The notes under the pieces: model-generated | Seen by the model: only the letters and a program-made list of their open reading frames with translations | Told to the model about the DNA's origin: nothing | Databases searched by the model: none | Assembly (NCBI GenBank): GCA_017520705.1 | Contig: JAFXFF010000030.1 | Location: 1 to 61,065, forward strand | Direction: 5' to 3' | Source of the DNA: Clostridia bacterium | Lineage (GTDB): Bacteria; Bacillota; Clostridia; Oscillospirales; Acutalibacteraceae | DNA: 61,065 nucleotides | Made by a program: the position numbers and the translations under genes | Shown here: piece by piece, positions 1 through 7,492 of the stretch | Layout of the letters: each line of letters begins with the position of its first letter | Position numbering within the stretch: the first letter of the stretch is position 1

Positions 1-135
1 GGAGCGGCACCGAAGGATGTGCAGGAGCTTTTAGGTCACTCTGATGTCAGTACCACGATGAATGTCTACGCTCACTCTACAAGAGAGGCGAAGCGTACTT
101 CCGCAAGACTGCTCGATAAGGTAGTTGGCGGTTAG
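1..135 (+). CDS. Tyrosine recombinase/integrase, C-terminal fragment (5' cut by window)
   Basis: The open frame runs from the first base to a TAG stop and encodes 44 residues. It matches the end of a phage/ICE-type tyrosine recombinase: a LLGHSDVSTTMNVYAH segment carries the conserved box-II histidine and the nucleophilic tyrosine (Y in NVYAH), followed by the usual short basic helix. Such enzymes cut and rejoin attachment sites to integrate or excise mobile elements. The rest of the gene lies outside the window. An integrase is normally the outermost gene of its element, so the chromosome junction may lie just downstream. The family call is firm; the element type cannot be told. Confidence 0.85.
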   Translation, partial: GAAPKDVQELLGHSDVSTTMNVYAHSTREAKRTSARLLDKVVGG

Positions 136-298
136 ATATAAAAAGTTTCCCTTATTTTCGCTCATAAGGGCAAAAACAAGGGAAAATACATAACAGTTGA
201 GTTTGTAACAGGCGAAAACCCCAGTAATATCAAGGGCTTTTAGAGTGTAGGACAGTTATTGTCTGATAAATTCCAATTTATCGAACAGAATAAAACAA
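136..298. other. AT-rich junction region downstream of integrase; possible attachment site
   Basis: This stretch is visibly richer in A and T than the chromosome to its right and has no credible gene. It contains an inverted repeat GATAAATT-cc-AATTTATC at 265-282 and a smaller GACA-gttat-TGTC at 251-263. Its place between an integrase stop and a housekeeping-type operon would suit an attachment site, but no second copy of a core sequence is visible, so this is only a suggestion. Confidence 0.3.
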
Positions 299-330
299 CC
301 CCGACAGACTTAAATATCTGTCGGGGTTTT
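299..330. terminator. Intrinsic terminator, probably bidirectional
   Basis: Inverted repeat CCCCGACAGA (299-308) and TCTGTCGGGG (317-326) with an 8-base loop, followed by TTTT on the plus strand and by a T-rich run on the minus strand. It can end both the integrase transcript and the minus-strand decarboxylase operon. Confidence 0.8.
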
Positions 331-376
331 AACATCCTTATGAGAAGTACCCTTTTGCCTCGGCTTTGTTTTTTTC

Positions 377-1699
377 TTATTCCTTCACCACTCGCAAGGT
401 CTCGTAGCCATAGTAGCGGAATACCGCCGCGGCACTCTCGTCTACCACCTCGCCGCCCACCAGCACGGGCACGGCAGGGGGACAGCTGACGGTGGGGGAG
501 GCCAGCACCCGACCGACACACGCGGACAGAGGCAACACCTCCGCGGAGGCAAACAAGGCTTCCCGCAGGCTCGTTTTCACCTGCGGTTTTGGCATCTTCG
601 GTGCGGCTTCGCTCAACGGCTTCTGCTTTTCCAAGCCACACAAAACCGTTTCCACACGGTCAAAATCCTCTTTGGCGTTGCAGGGAGCGAACATCATCAC
701 CAGATAGTCGGGGTCGGCGAATTCACACACGATGCTCCGCTTCTCCAAATACGCCGCCACCGCGTCACCGGTATAGCCGTACCCTTTTGTCGCCACCGTT
801 ATCTTTAACGGCTCATCCCCCACAAGGGTATAGCCGTGAGCAGAAAGGGCATCTTTCAATTCCTGCACTTCTTCGCAACAAGCAGCCACATCCGCAGAAA
901 ATCCGTCGTTCAAATAGGCGTTGCAGGCGTCCAACGACTGCAGGATGAGATACGAGGGGCTGGTGGAGGCAAAGAGGCTCATCGCGTGCTCCGCCTGCTC
1001 CCCCAATTCTGCCGCGGCGGGGGAGATGTGCAAATACGCACCCCCCGTCAGCACCGGCAGGGTTTTATGCGCCGAATCACAGCAAAGGTCGGCACCCAGC
1101 GAAATGGGGTGCTTATCCTCGGGGAGAAAGCGCAAATACGCGCCGTGGGCGTTGTCCACCAGCAGCAACACACCGTGGCGATGGCACACTTCGGCGATGG
1201 CGGCAATATCCAACACGTTGCCCAAATAATCGGGGCTGGTAACGTACACCGCCGCCGGTTTTTCCGCCGTCTTATGCAAACGTTGGTGAAGCTGTTCCGC
1301 CGTGACCCCGCACGCCGTCAGGGTATCGCCGCCCCACAGCCACTCCACCTCCGCGTCCAGCAGGGCGCAGGCGGTGACAAAGGTGCTGTGGGCGTTGCGC
1401 CCCGCCCAAAAGGTGCGCCGCCCGGTGGCCTGCATCGCCAGATACAGCATCCCGCGGATACAGAGGGACGACCCCTCGGCAGAATACACCGTCCGTGCCG
1501 TTCCAAAGAGGGCGGCGGCGTTATCCTCGCTCTCGCGGATGATACCGCCGGAGCGGTACAGCATGTCGGCACCACCAATCTCGGTGATGTCACGGCTCTC
1601 ACAGCCCAAACGGCTCACGCCTTTATGCCCCGGCATGTGTAGGCGCACCGCGCCGCTGTCGCCGTAGGCGTTTACAAAATCACAAATGGGCGTTTTCAT
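377..1699 (-). CDS. PLP-dependent Orn/Lys/Arg decarboxylase-family protein
   Basis: The product has 440 residues and the fold-type I layout of the Orn/Lys/Arg decarboxylase major domain: RLHMPGHKG near residues 19-27, YVTSPDYLGNVLD at 152-164, the PLP-nitrogen-binding aspartate D182 in VDNAHGAY, and the Schiff-base lysine K212 in DSAHKTLPVL. The family decarboxylates arginine, lysine or ornithine to polyamine precursors, and the substrate cannot be read from sequence. At this length it resembles the short Gram-positive SpeA/YaaO-type enzymes, which lack the N-terminal wing domain. Its ATG overlaps the scfB stop (ATGA), so the two are very probably co-translated. It is last in the operon, ahead of the terminator at 299-330. 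Confidence 0.85.
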   Translation of the reverse strand: MKTPICDFVNAYGDSGAVRLHMPGHKGVSRLGCESRDITEIGGADMLYRSGGIIRESEDNAAALFGTARTVYSAEGSSLCIRGMLYLAMQATGRRTFWAGRNAHSTFVTACALLDAEVEWLWGGDTLTACGVTAEQLHQRLHKTAEKPAAVYVTSPDYLGNVLDIAAIAEVCHRHGVLLLVDNAHGAYLRFLPEDKHPISLGADLCCDSAHKTLPVLTGGAYLHISPAAAELGEQAEHAMSLFASTSPSYLILQSLDACNAYLNDGFSADVAACCEEVQELKDALSAHGYTLVGDEPLKITVATKGYGYTGDAVAAYLEKRSIVCEFADPDYLVMMFAPCNAKEDFDRVETVLCGLEKQKPLSEAAPKMPKPQVKTSLREALFASAEVLPLSACVGRVLASPTVSCPPAVPVLVGGEVVDESAAAVFRYYGYETLRVVKE

Positions 1700-3081
1700 C
1701 AGGCATCACCCAAGGTCTTGGCGACCTCCACCATAATGGCGCACTCCATGCGCTTGCGGAACAGTTCGCAGCCGTATTTGTAAACGCCGGTCACCGCGCC
1801 GGTGGCGTGGTAGGCGTTGGCGGCACAGCCGCCGGAGCAATACAGTTTCGCCCAGCAATCGGCGCAGTCGGGGCGGGCATACACGTTGCAGGCGGCGAAT
1901 TCGCACTGGGTGGCGGTATTGGTGACACCGTTCCAAATATCGCCCAGCTTAAAGGCCTCCTCGCCCACAAACTGGTGGCAGGGGTACAGGTCACCCCAAG
2001 GGGTCACCGCCATATACTCGGTGCCGCTGCCGCAGCCGCTGACACGCTTATAGATGCAAGGACCACCCTTGAGGTCGATCATATAGTGGTAGAAGGTGAA
2101 GGGATTGCCTGCCTTGTGGCGCTCTAACATCAGTTCGGCCAGTTTCTCGTACTGGTCGAGAACGATGGGCAGATCTTCGGCGGTGAGGGCGGAGGGATCC
2201 TCGGGTGCACACACCACCGGCTCCATGGACAGCTCAGTAAAGCCCAGATCCAGCATCTGCTGAATGTCTTTGAGGAAATCGGGATTGGCGTGGGTGAACG
2301 TACCACGCATATAGTAGTTTTTGCCGCCGCGGGCCTCCACGAAGCGCTGGAATTTGGGGACGATCTTCTCCCAAGAGCCGTTGCCGGCATAGTCTACGCG
2401 GTAGGCGTCGTGGATCTCTTTGCGGCCGTCCAGACTCAGCACCACGTTGCTCATCTCGCGGTTGGAGAATTCGATCACGTCCTCGTCCACCAGCACGCCG
2501 TTGGTGGTGAGGGTGAAACGAAATTTTTTACCCGTCTCGACCTCGCGTTTGCGTGCATACGCAACGAGCTCTTTGATCATATCCCAGTTCATCAGCGGTT
2601 CGCCGCCGAAGAAGTCCACCTCGAGATTGTGGCGGGTACCGCTGTTTTCGATGAGGAAATCCAGTGCCCGCTTACCCACCTCTAAACTCATCAGGGCGCG
2701 GTCGCCGTGGTATTTGCCCTGGCTGGCGAAGCAGTAGGAGCAGTTGAGGTTGCAGGTGTGGGCCACGTGGAGGCACAGCGCCTTCACCACGCCGGCGGTC
2801 TTCTGCTTGAGGGTGTCCGCCATGGGGCGGAAGGTGTCGGGGGTAAACAGCTTGCCCGCCGCCTTCAGCTCGCCGATCTGGTCGTAGCATTCGGCCAGTT
2901 CTTCCGCGGTCACGTCCTCCCGATGACCGTATTTCTCCCACATCTGGGCAAGGATTTCGTCGCGGTCGGTGGTTTCATACAGCCCGATCATATCGTAGGC
3001 CACCTCGTCCACCACGTGCACCGAGCCGGAGCAGATGTCCAGCACGATATGATATCCGCCTAATTGATAACGGTGTACCAT
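1699..3081 (-). CDS. scfB: SCIFF peptide maturase, radical SAM/SPASM thioether-forming enzyme
   Basis: Predicted sactipeptide/ranthipeptide maturase of 460 residues that installs thioether cross-links on the SCIFF precursor encoded just upstream. An N-terminal RRE-like region (about 1-95, starting MVHRYQLGGYHIVLD) precedes the radical-SAM core, with the CxxxCxxC cluster at C110, C114 and C117 (CNLNCSYC) and FFGGEPLMNW as the conserved GGEP loop. The C-terminal SPASM region is cysteine-rich (CGSGTEY, YPCHQ, CEFAACNVYARPDCADCWAKLYCSGGC, which would hold auxiliary FeS clusters). An ATG with an AGGAGG-like site gives the start. It lies 259 bases downstream of scfA, separated by two palindromic repeats. 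The assignment rests on this characteristic pair and is strong. Confidence 0.93.
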   Translation of the reverse strand: MVHRYQLGGYHIVLDICSGSVHVVDEVAYDMIGLYETTDRDEILAQMWEKYGHREDVTAEELAECYDQIGELKAAGKLFTPDTFRPMADTLKQKTAGVVKALCLHVAHTCNLNCSYCFASQGKYHGDRALMSLEVGKRALDFLIENSGTRHNLEVDFFGGEPLMNWDMIKELVAYARKREVETGKKFRFTLTTNGVLVDEDVIEFSNREMSNVVLSLDGRKEIHDAYRVDYAGNGSWEKIVPKFQRFVEARGGKNYYMRGTFTHANPDFLKDIQQMLDLGFTELSMEPVVCAPEDPSALTAEDLPIVLDQYEKLAELMLERHKAGNPFTFYHYMIDLKGGPCIYKRVSGCGSGTEYMAVTPWGDLYPCHQFVGEEAFKLGDIWNGVTNTATQCEFAACNVYARPDCADCWAKLYCSGGCAANAYHATGAVTGVYKYGCELFRKRMECAIMVEVAKTLGDA

Positions 3082-3113
3082 TATGTACCCCTCCTAAAAG
3101 ATGGAATAGAATC

Positions 3114-3163
3114 TGTAGGGACGGGCATTGCCCGTCCGCGGATGACCGGTGGCCATCCCTACA
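3114..3163. repeat. Palindromic repeat element 1 (GTAGGG family)
   Basis: A 50-base element bounded by the inverted ends TGTAGGGA (3114-3121) and TCCCTACA (3156-3163), with an internal hairpin built on GACGGGCATTGCCCGTC. It sits between scfB and scfA. No transposase or open frame is present, so it is a MITE-like or extragenic palindrome. Confidence 0.7.
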
Positions 3164-3188
3164 ACGCATATAAGCCGTTGACGTCTCC

Positions 3189-3274
3189 GTAGGGCGGGGG
3201 CTTGCTCCCGCCGTTCTAATTGCGTTGTCAAAAACCAAAGACGGGCACCGCAGTAGTGGTTACCACCGCCCTAC
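3189..3274. repeat. Palindromic repeat element 2 (GTAGGG family)
   Basis: An 86-base element with inverted ends GTAGGGCGG (3189-3197) and CCGCCCTAC (3266-3274). The left arm contains GGGCGGGGGCTTGCTCCCGC, a self-complementary segment that recurs at 40373-40397. It lies directly beside element 1, so two different members of the family are inserted in tandem between scfA and scfB. Confidence 0.7.
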
Positions 3275-3296
3275 AAGCGTTGCCGAGCGAAAACAT

Positions 3297-3329
3297 AAAA
3301 AATGTCGCCATCTGACGATGGCGACATTT
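3297..3329 (-). terminator. Intrinsic terminator after scfA
   Basis: A 13-base perfect stem, AAATGTCGCCATC (3300-3312) with GATGGCGACATTT (3317-3329) and a TGAC loop. On the minus strand it is followed by a U-run (A-run at 3297-3302). It lies 12 bases beyond the scfA stop, so scfA is probably made mostly as a short transcript, with scfB by read-through or its own promoter. Confidence 0.85.
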
Positions 3330-3340
3330 GGTCAGGCCAA

Positions 3341-3481
3341 TTACTTGTTCTCGCACTCCTGATTGGCAATGCCGCAGCTGGTCTTGCAAGCGGACTGGCA
3401 GGAAGTCTGGCACTCGCCGCAGCCGCCGTTCTTGGCGCTGTCGCACAGGTTCTTGGTCTCCAGAGTCTGAATGCGCTTCAT
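3341..3481 (-). CDS. scfA: SCIFF ranthipeptide precursor (six-cysteines-in-forty-five family)
   Basis: A 46-residue peptide with the SCIFF signature CGECQTSCQSACKTSC and the C-terminal NQECEN. Family members are modified by the adjacent radical-SAM enzyme to carry Cys-derived thioether bridges; they are almost universal in Clostridia and their role is still poorly defined. Cysteines are at 13, 21, 24, 28, 32, 36 and 43, seven rather than the usual six. The extra one, C13, is in the leader-like part (NLCDSAKNGG). The start is the ATG at 3481, preceded by AGGAGGGACTTTCCTT; longer in-frame starts lack such a site. A good promoter lies upstream (3516-3544). Confidence 0.95.
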   Translation of the reverse strand: MKRIQTLETKNLCDSAKNGGCGECQTSCQSACKTSCGIANQECENK

Positions 3482-3515
3482 AAGGAAAGTCCCTCCTATT
3501 TGCTTGATTTTCCTT

Positions 3516-3544
3516 ATTGTAGCACACTTTTCGCGGTAAGTCAA
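3516..3544 (-). promoter_or_regulatory. Sigma-A-type promoter for scfA
   Basis: On the minus strand TTGACT (3544-3539), a 17-base spacer and TACAAT (3521-3516), about 30 bases before the scfA ATG. This is a near-consensus housekeeping promoter. Confidence 0.8.
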
Positions 3545-3574
3545 TCGACAAAGTGCGGTTTTTTCGCTCACCTC

Positions 3575-3603
3575 TTGCACAATTTGCGAAAAAATGCTAC
3601 ACT
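3575..3603 (+). promoter_or_regulatory. Sigma-A-type promoter for NUDIX gene
   Basis: TTGCAC (3575-3580), a 17-base spacer and TACACT (3598-3603), 25 bases before the ATG at 3629. It is divergent from the scfA promoter. Confidence 0.7.
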
Positions 3604-3628
3604 ATCCTCACAAAAGGAGAGGATTGGT

Positions 3629-4096
3629 ATGCGCAACACCACCTTATGCTATATACAGAACGACCGAGGACAGACCTTGCTCCTCCATCGTGTGAAAAAG
3701 GAAAATGACCTGAATAAGGATAAATGGATCGGCGTGGGCGGCGGCTTTGAGGATAAGGAAAGCCCCGAGGATTGCCTTTTACGCGAGGTGTACGAGGAGA
3801 CGGGGCTGACCCTGACCTCTTATCGCTACCGCGGCATCGTCACCTTCGTGTCGGATACGTGGGAGACGGAGTATATGCACCTCTTCACCGCCGACGGCTA
3901 CGAGGGGGAGCTTATCGACTGCAACGAGGGCACCCTGGAATGGGTGGACAACACCCGCATCCCCGACCTGCCCGCCTGGGAGGGAGACCGCATCTTCCTG
4001 CGGCTCATTGCCGAGGACGCCCCCTTCTTCTCTCTCAAACTGGAATATCGCGGCGAGGCCCTCGCCGCCGCCGTGCTGAACGGCAAACCGCTGTAA
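3629..4096 (+). CDS. NUDIX hydrolase (8-oxo-dGTP diphosphatase-like)
   Basis: A 155-residue protein carrying the NUDIX box GGFEDKESPEDCLLREVYEE followed by TGL, which matches GX5EX7REUXEEXGU. The glutamates of the REVYEE helix would bind the catalytic Mg2+. Family members hydrolyse nucleoside diphosphates linked to another moiety; the length and layout resemble the Gram-positive YtkD/MutT-type 8-oxo-(d)GTP enzymes, but the substrate is not certain. The ATG at 3629 follows AAAGGAGAGGATTGGT and is preferred to in-frame upstream starts, which would run through the promoter. It is monocistronic, with its own promoter and terminator. Confidence 0.9.
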   Translation: MRNTTLCYIQNDRGQTLLLHRVKKENDLNKDKWIGVGGGFEDKESPEDCLLREVYEETGLTLTSYRYRGIVTFVSDTWETEYMHLFTADGYEGELIDCNEGTLEWVDNTRIPDLPAWEGDRIFLRLIAEDAPFFSLKLEYRGEALAAAVLNGKPL

Positions 4097-4102
4097 GCAA
4101 AA

Positions 4103-4132
4103 AGTCCGTGGCTGAAGCCACGGACTTTTTTG
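4103..4132. terminator. Intrinsic terminator between convergent genes
   Basis: An 11-base stem AGTCCGTGGCT (4103-4113) / AGCCACGGACT (4116-4126) with a T-run on the plus strand and an A-run before it, so it can serve both the NUDIX gene and the convergent MATE gene. Confidence 0.85.
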
Positions 4133-4150
4133 ATTGGCGCTTTGTAGCCG

Positions 4151-5569
4151 TCAACCACTTTGCTTTTGCAGGCTACGACGCGACGAGGATTCATCCTCAT
4201 CGCACGTGGAAGCACGGAGAGCTTTTTTAAATTGCACGGTGAAAAGGATGGCGGTAAAGGTGACGGCAATGACGTCAGCCACCGGCTCTGCCATATAAAC
4301 GCCCATGGTCTTATCTGCGATCAGGTGCGGCATAATGTAGATCAGCGGCAACAGCAAGACAAACTTGCGAACAATGGCAACGATAATCGAACAAGGGGCA
4401 TTGCCGATGGAAACAAAGGTCATCTGGCAAGCGATCTGAATACCGAAGATACACATCACCCCGCAGTAGATCCGAAGTGCCTTTGCGGTGAAGGCGATGA
4501 GCGCCGTGTCCGGTGTGAATATTCCTGCAAACATTTGCGGGAACAGCATAATGGCTCCCCAAATGGCAAAGGAGTAAGTAAGGCAGGATATCAGCAGAAG
4601 CCGATAGGTTTTCTTGACGCGTTCGGTGTTTTTTGCGCCGAAGTTATAGCTCAGAATCGGCTGTGCACCTTGTGCGATGCCCTGCATAGGCAACATCGCA
4701 AACTGCATCACGCTTGTCAGAATGGTCATAGCACCCACGGCAATATCGCCGCCGTATTTCAAAAGGGAAGAATTGAAGCAGACCGAAATGACGCTTTCAC
4801 TGCTTTGCATGATAAAGGTTGCCGTTCCCAGTGCAATACAAGGGAAGATGAGCTTTCCATCGATGCGAAGATTTTGCTGTTTGAGTTTTAAGTAGGTTTT
4901 CTTGCCACAAAGGAAAGCAAGCACCCAAACGCAGGAAATGGCTTGCGAAAGAATGGTAGCCAGCGCCGCACCCTTAACACCCATCTTGAAACCAAAAATA
5001 AATACCGGGTCAAGGATAATGTTGCTGACAGCACCGATCAGTACCGTAATCATACTGATTTTGGTGTAGCCCTGCGCGGTGATAAAGGCCCCCATACCCA
5101 GCGTCAGCTGAACGAAAACGGTACCGATGGCATAGATGTTCATATAATCGGTAGCGTAAGCGATGGTGTTCTTGCTGGCGCCGAACATCAAAAGCAACTC
5201 TCTGTTCCAAATCAGCAAAACGGCGGTCAGAACGGCAGAGAGGATAAGCTGCAGAGAGAAGCAGCCGCCCATAATTCTTTCGGCAGAGTCATTGTCACCT
5301 TTGCCCATCAAAATGGACGCCTTCGGTGCACCGCCCGAAGCAATCAGCGCCGCAAAAGCCGAGATGATCATAATGATCGGCATACATACGCCGACACCGG
5401 TGAGCGCGAGGCTTCCGTCCCCCGGCATATGGCCGATATAGATGCGGTCAACGATGTTGTATAGCATATTGATCAGCTGGGCCACTACCGTTGGAACAGC
5501 CAATTTAAACAGCAGTTTGCCGATTGGCGCCGTGCCGAGCACTTCTTTTTTATCGCACATATTTTTCAC
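4151..5569 (-). CDS. MATE family efflux transporter
   Basis: A 472-residue, twelve-helix multidrug and toxin extrusion protein. The first half shows KLAVPTVVAQLINMLYNIVDRIYIGHM, which is the typical TM1 region, and the second half a homologous repeat with FAMLPMQGIAQGAQPILSYNFGA. Members export cationic drugs or metabolites in exchange for Na+ or H+. The last 20 or so residues (CDEDESSSRRSLQKQ) form a charged cytosolic tail. Codon usage has more A/T-ending codons than the neighbours, hinting at a different history. It has its own promoter and is transcribed alone. The substrate is unknown. Confidence 0.92.
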   Translation of the reverse strand: MKNMCDKKEVLGTAPIGKLLFKLAVPTVVAQLINMLYNIVDRIYIGHMPGDGSLALTGVGVCMPIIMIISAFAALIASGGAPKASILMGKGDNDSAERIMGGCFSLQLILSAVLTAVLLIWNRELLLMFGASKNTIAYATDYMNIYAIGTVFVQLTLGMGAFITAQGYTKISMITVLIGAVSNIILDPVFIFGFKMGVKGAALATILSQAISCVWVLAFLCGKKTYLKLKQQNLRIDGKLIFPCIALGTATFIMQSSESVISVCFNSSLLKYGGDIAVGAMTILTSVMQFAMLPMQGIAQGAQPILSYNFGAKNTERVKKTYRLLLISCLTYSFAIWGAIMLFPQMFAGIFTPDTALIAFTAKALRIYCGVMCIFGIQIACQMTFVSIGNAPCSIIVAIVRKFVLLLPLIYIMPHLIADKTMGVYMAEPVADVIAVTFTAILFTVQFKKALRASTCDEDESSSRRSLQKQSG

Positions 5570-5595
5570 TCCACAGAGATAAAGGATGCGGTGCT

Positions 5596-5624
5596 ATTAT
5601 ACACCACGTAGGGGGAAAAATCAA
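5596..5624 (-). promoter_or_regulatory. Sigma-A-type promoter for MATE gene
   Basis: Minus-strand TTGATT (5624-5619), a 17-base spacer and a perfect TATAAT (5601-5596), about 25 bases upstream of the MATE start codon. Confidence 0.8.
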
Positions 5625-5653
5625 GACAGATTCACCGCAATCGCAGCCAAGGA

Positions 5654-5685
5654 AAACGGTGTAGCCCTCACGGGCTACACCGTTT
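5654..5685 (-). terminator. Intrinsic terminator after malQ
   Basis: A 14-base perfect stem AAACGGTGTAGCCC (5654-5667) / GGGCTACACCGTTT (5672-5685). On the minus strand it is followed by TTCCTT, a modest U-tract. It lies 35 bases past the malQ stop. Confidence 0.7.
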
Positions 5686-5719
5686 CCGAAACCAAACTGC
5701 TGTTGGGTGCCATTTCCTT

Positions 5720-7219
5720 TTATCGGTCGTACATCGCGGTCATTTTGGCAATCTTCTCGGTCAATTCCGGGGTGATGGCGTCGGCACTCATTCGCCATTG
5801 CCAGTTTCCCTCCGCCACACCGGGGGTGTTCATGCGCGCAGAGTTATCCAGCTCCAGATAGTCCTGCATTTGGGTGATAAACAGATTGGCCACACTGCTC
5901 ATACCGCCGCGCAGCACACCCCAGACGTAACCCTCGTTCTCATCCAATCCCAGATACTCTACGGCCTTGTTCAGATCGGCGGGCGCTACTGTCGCCATCC
6001 AGCCCATCAGTGTGTCGTTGTCGTGGGTACCCACGTAGCACACGCAGTTTTTCTCATAGGTATGGGGCAGATAGTCGCTGGATTCTTGGGAGTCAAAGGC
6101 GAATTCCAGCACCTTCATGCCGGGGAAACCGGAATCCTGCAGCAGCTGCACCACGTCGGGGGAGGGGGCGCCCAAATCCTCCGCGATGAAGCGAATGTGA
6201 TGGAACCAATCCCGCAGCACGCCGACGAGGGACATACCGGGGCCGGTGATCCAGCGCCCGTTTTTGGCGGTGGTTTCACCGTAAGGCACCGACCAGTAGG
6301 CGGCAAAGCCACGGAAGTGGTCGATGCGGATGACGTCGTAGATCTTGGTGGCACCCTCTACGCGGCGGATCCACCAGCCATAGCCGTCTTTCTGCATCGT
6401 CTCATAGTCGTACAGAGGGTTGCCCCACAATTGGCCGTCTTCGGAGAAGTAATCGGGCGGCACACCCGACACCTCGGTGGGGAAGCCCTTCTCATCCAGT
6501 TGGAAGCAATCGGGGTTGGCCCACACGTCTACTGAATCCAGTGCCACGTAGATGGGCATATCACCGATGATGCCGATGCCTTTTTCGTGGGCGTATTCCC
6601 GCAGGTCTCCCCACTGCTTGAAGAACAGATATTGAATGTAGGTGAACAGACGGATATCCTCCGTCAATTCCAGACGGTATTTTTCCAGTGCCTCAGGCTT
6701 GCGCAGGCGGATGTCCTCGTCGGGCCACTCCAGCCAGCAGACCATACCGAAGTGGCGCTTGATGGCCATAAACAGGGCGTAATCGGGCAGCCAGGAGACG
6801 TTCTGCGCCACAAAGGTGTCCACGGCCTCACGGTCCCGCTCCCAGCCGCGCTGGGTGGCCTTTTGCAGCAGGGTGTAGCGATTTTCATACTGTGCGCCAT
6901 AGTCCACGCGCTGGGGGTCGTCGCCCCAGAATCGGGCATCGATCTCCTCCTGCGTGAGCAAGCCGTCCGCCACCAGCAGGTCCAGGTCGATGAAGTAGGG
7001 GTTACCTGCAAAGGTGGAAGGACTTTGATAGGGGCTGTCACCGTAACTGGTGGGGCCTACCGGAAGGATCTGCCACCAGGACTGCCCCGCCTCGGCGAGG
7101 AAGTCCACAAATTCGCGGGCGGCAGCACCCATGGTGCCGATGCCGTAGGGAGAGGGCAGGGAATAGATGGGCATCAGGATGCCGCTGCTTCGCTTGATGT
7201 AGTTATCTCGTGCGTTCAT
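5720..7219 (-). CDS. malQ: 4-alpha-glucanotransferase (GH77)
   Basis: An amylomaltase-like enzyme of 499 residues that transfers glucan segments between maltodextrins in the cytoplasm. GH77 hallmarks are DSPYQSPSTFAGNPYFIDL near the N-terminus, the nucleophile D300 in VIRIDHFRG, the IAEDLG loop with the acid/base glutamate, and GTHDNDTLMGW for the third carboxylate. The ATG at 7219 follows GGAGGCTCCTCG and is preferred over a longer frame that would begin inside the promoter. It is transcribed alone here, with no glycogen or maltose genes beside it. Confidence 0.95.
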   Translation of the reverse strand: MNARDNYIKRSSGILMPIYSLPSPYGIGTMGAAAREFVDFLAEAGQSWWQILPVGPTSYGDSPYQSPSTFAGNPYFIDLDLLVADGLLTQEEIDARFWGDDPQRVDYGAQYENRYTLLQKATQRGWERDREAVDTFVAQNVSWLPDYALFMAIKRHFGMVCWLEWPDEDIRLRKPEALEKYRLELTEDIRLFTYIQYLFFKQWGDLREYAHEKGIGIIGDMPIYVALDSVDVWANPDCFQLDEKGFPTEVSGVPPDYFSEDGQLWGNPLYDYETMQKDGYGWWIRRVEGATKIYDVIRIDHFRGFAAYWSVPYGETTAKNGRWITGPGMSLVGVLRDWFHHIRFIAEDLGAPSPDVVQLLQDSGFPGMKVLEFAFDSQESSDYLPHTYEKNCVCYVGTHDNDTLMGWMATVAPADLNKAVEYLGLDENEGYVWGVLRGGMSSVANLFITQMQDYLELDNSARMNTPGVAEGNWQWRMSADAITPELTEKIAKMTAMYDR

Positions 7220-7270
7220 CGAGGAGCCTCCTTGATGTATGTGTTGAGGGGTGTCAAAACCCACCCTCCT

Positions 7271-7298
7271 ATTTTGCCACATTTCCCGAAAAAGTCAA
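7271..7298 (-). promoter_or_regulatory. Probable promoter for malQ
   Basis: Minus-strand TTGACT (7298-7293), a 16-base spacer and CAAAAT (7276-7271). The -35 is good and the -10 is weaker. Confidence 0.55.
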
Positions 7299-7492
7299 CC
7301 GCTTCGGGGCGATTTCGTCAAGAGGGAGATTTCTCCATTCTCTTTTTGTGCGTTTTCACCAAGTAGGAGGCCGGCAGCTCTGTGGTAGGTGCGGAGAAGA
7401 ATGCACCCATATATTTTTACAATTTGGGGTGTTGAAAACTCAAAAAGTGTGGTATGATAAAGCAAAGGTTCACCAGTTAAGGAGTTATGTGT

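Noticed and set aside
3302-3628. N-terminal extension of the NUDIX protein
   Set aside because: The upstream codons run antisense through scfA and across the promoter; the ATG at 3629 has the ribosome site.
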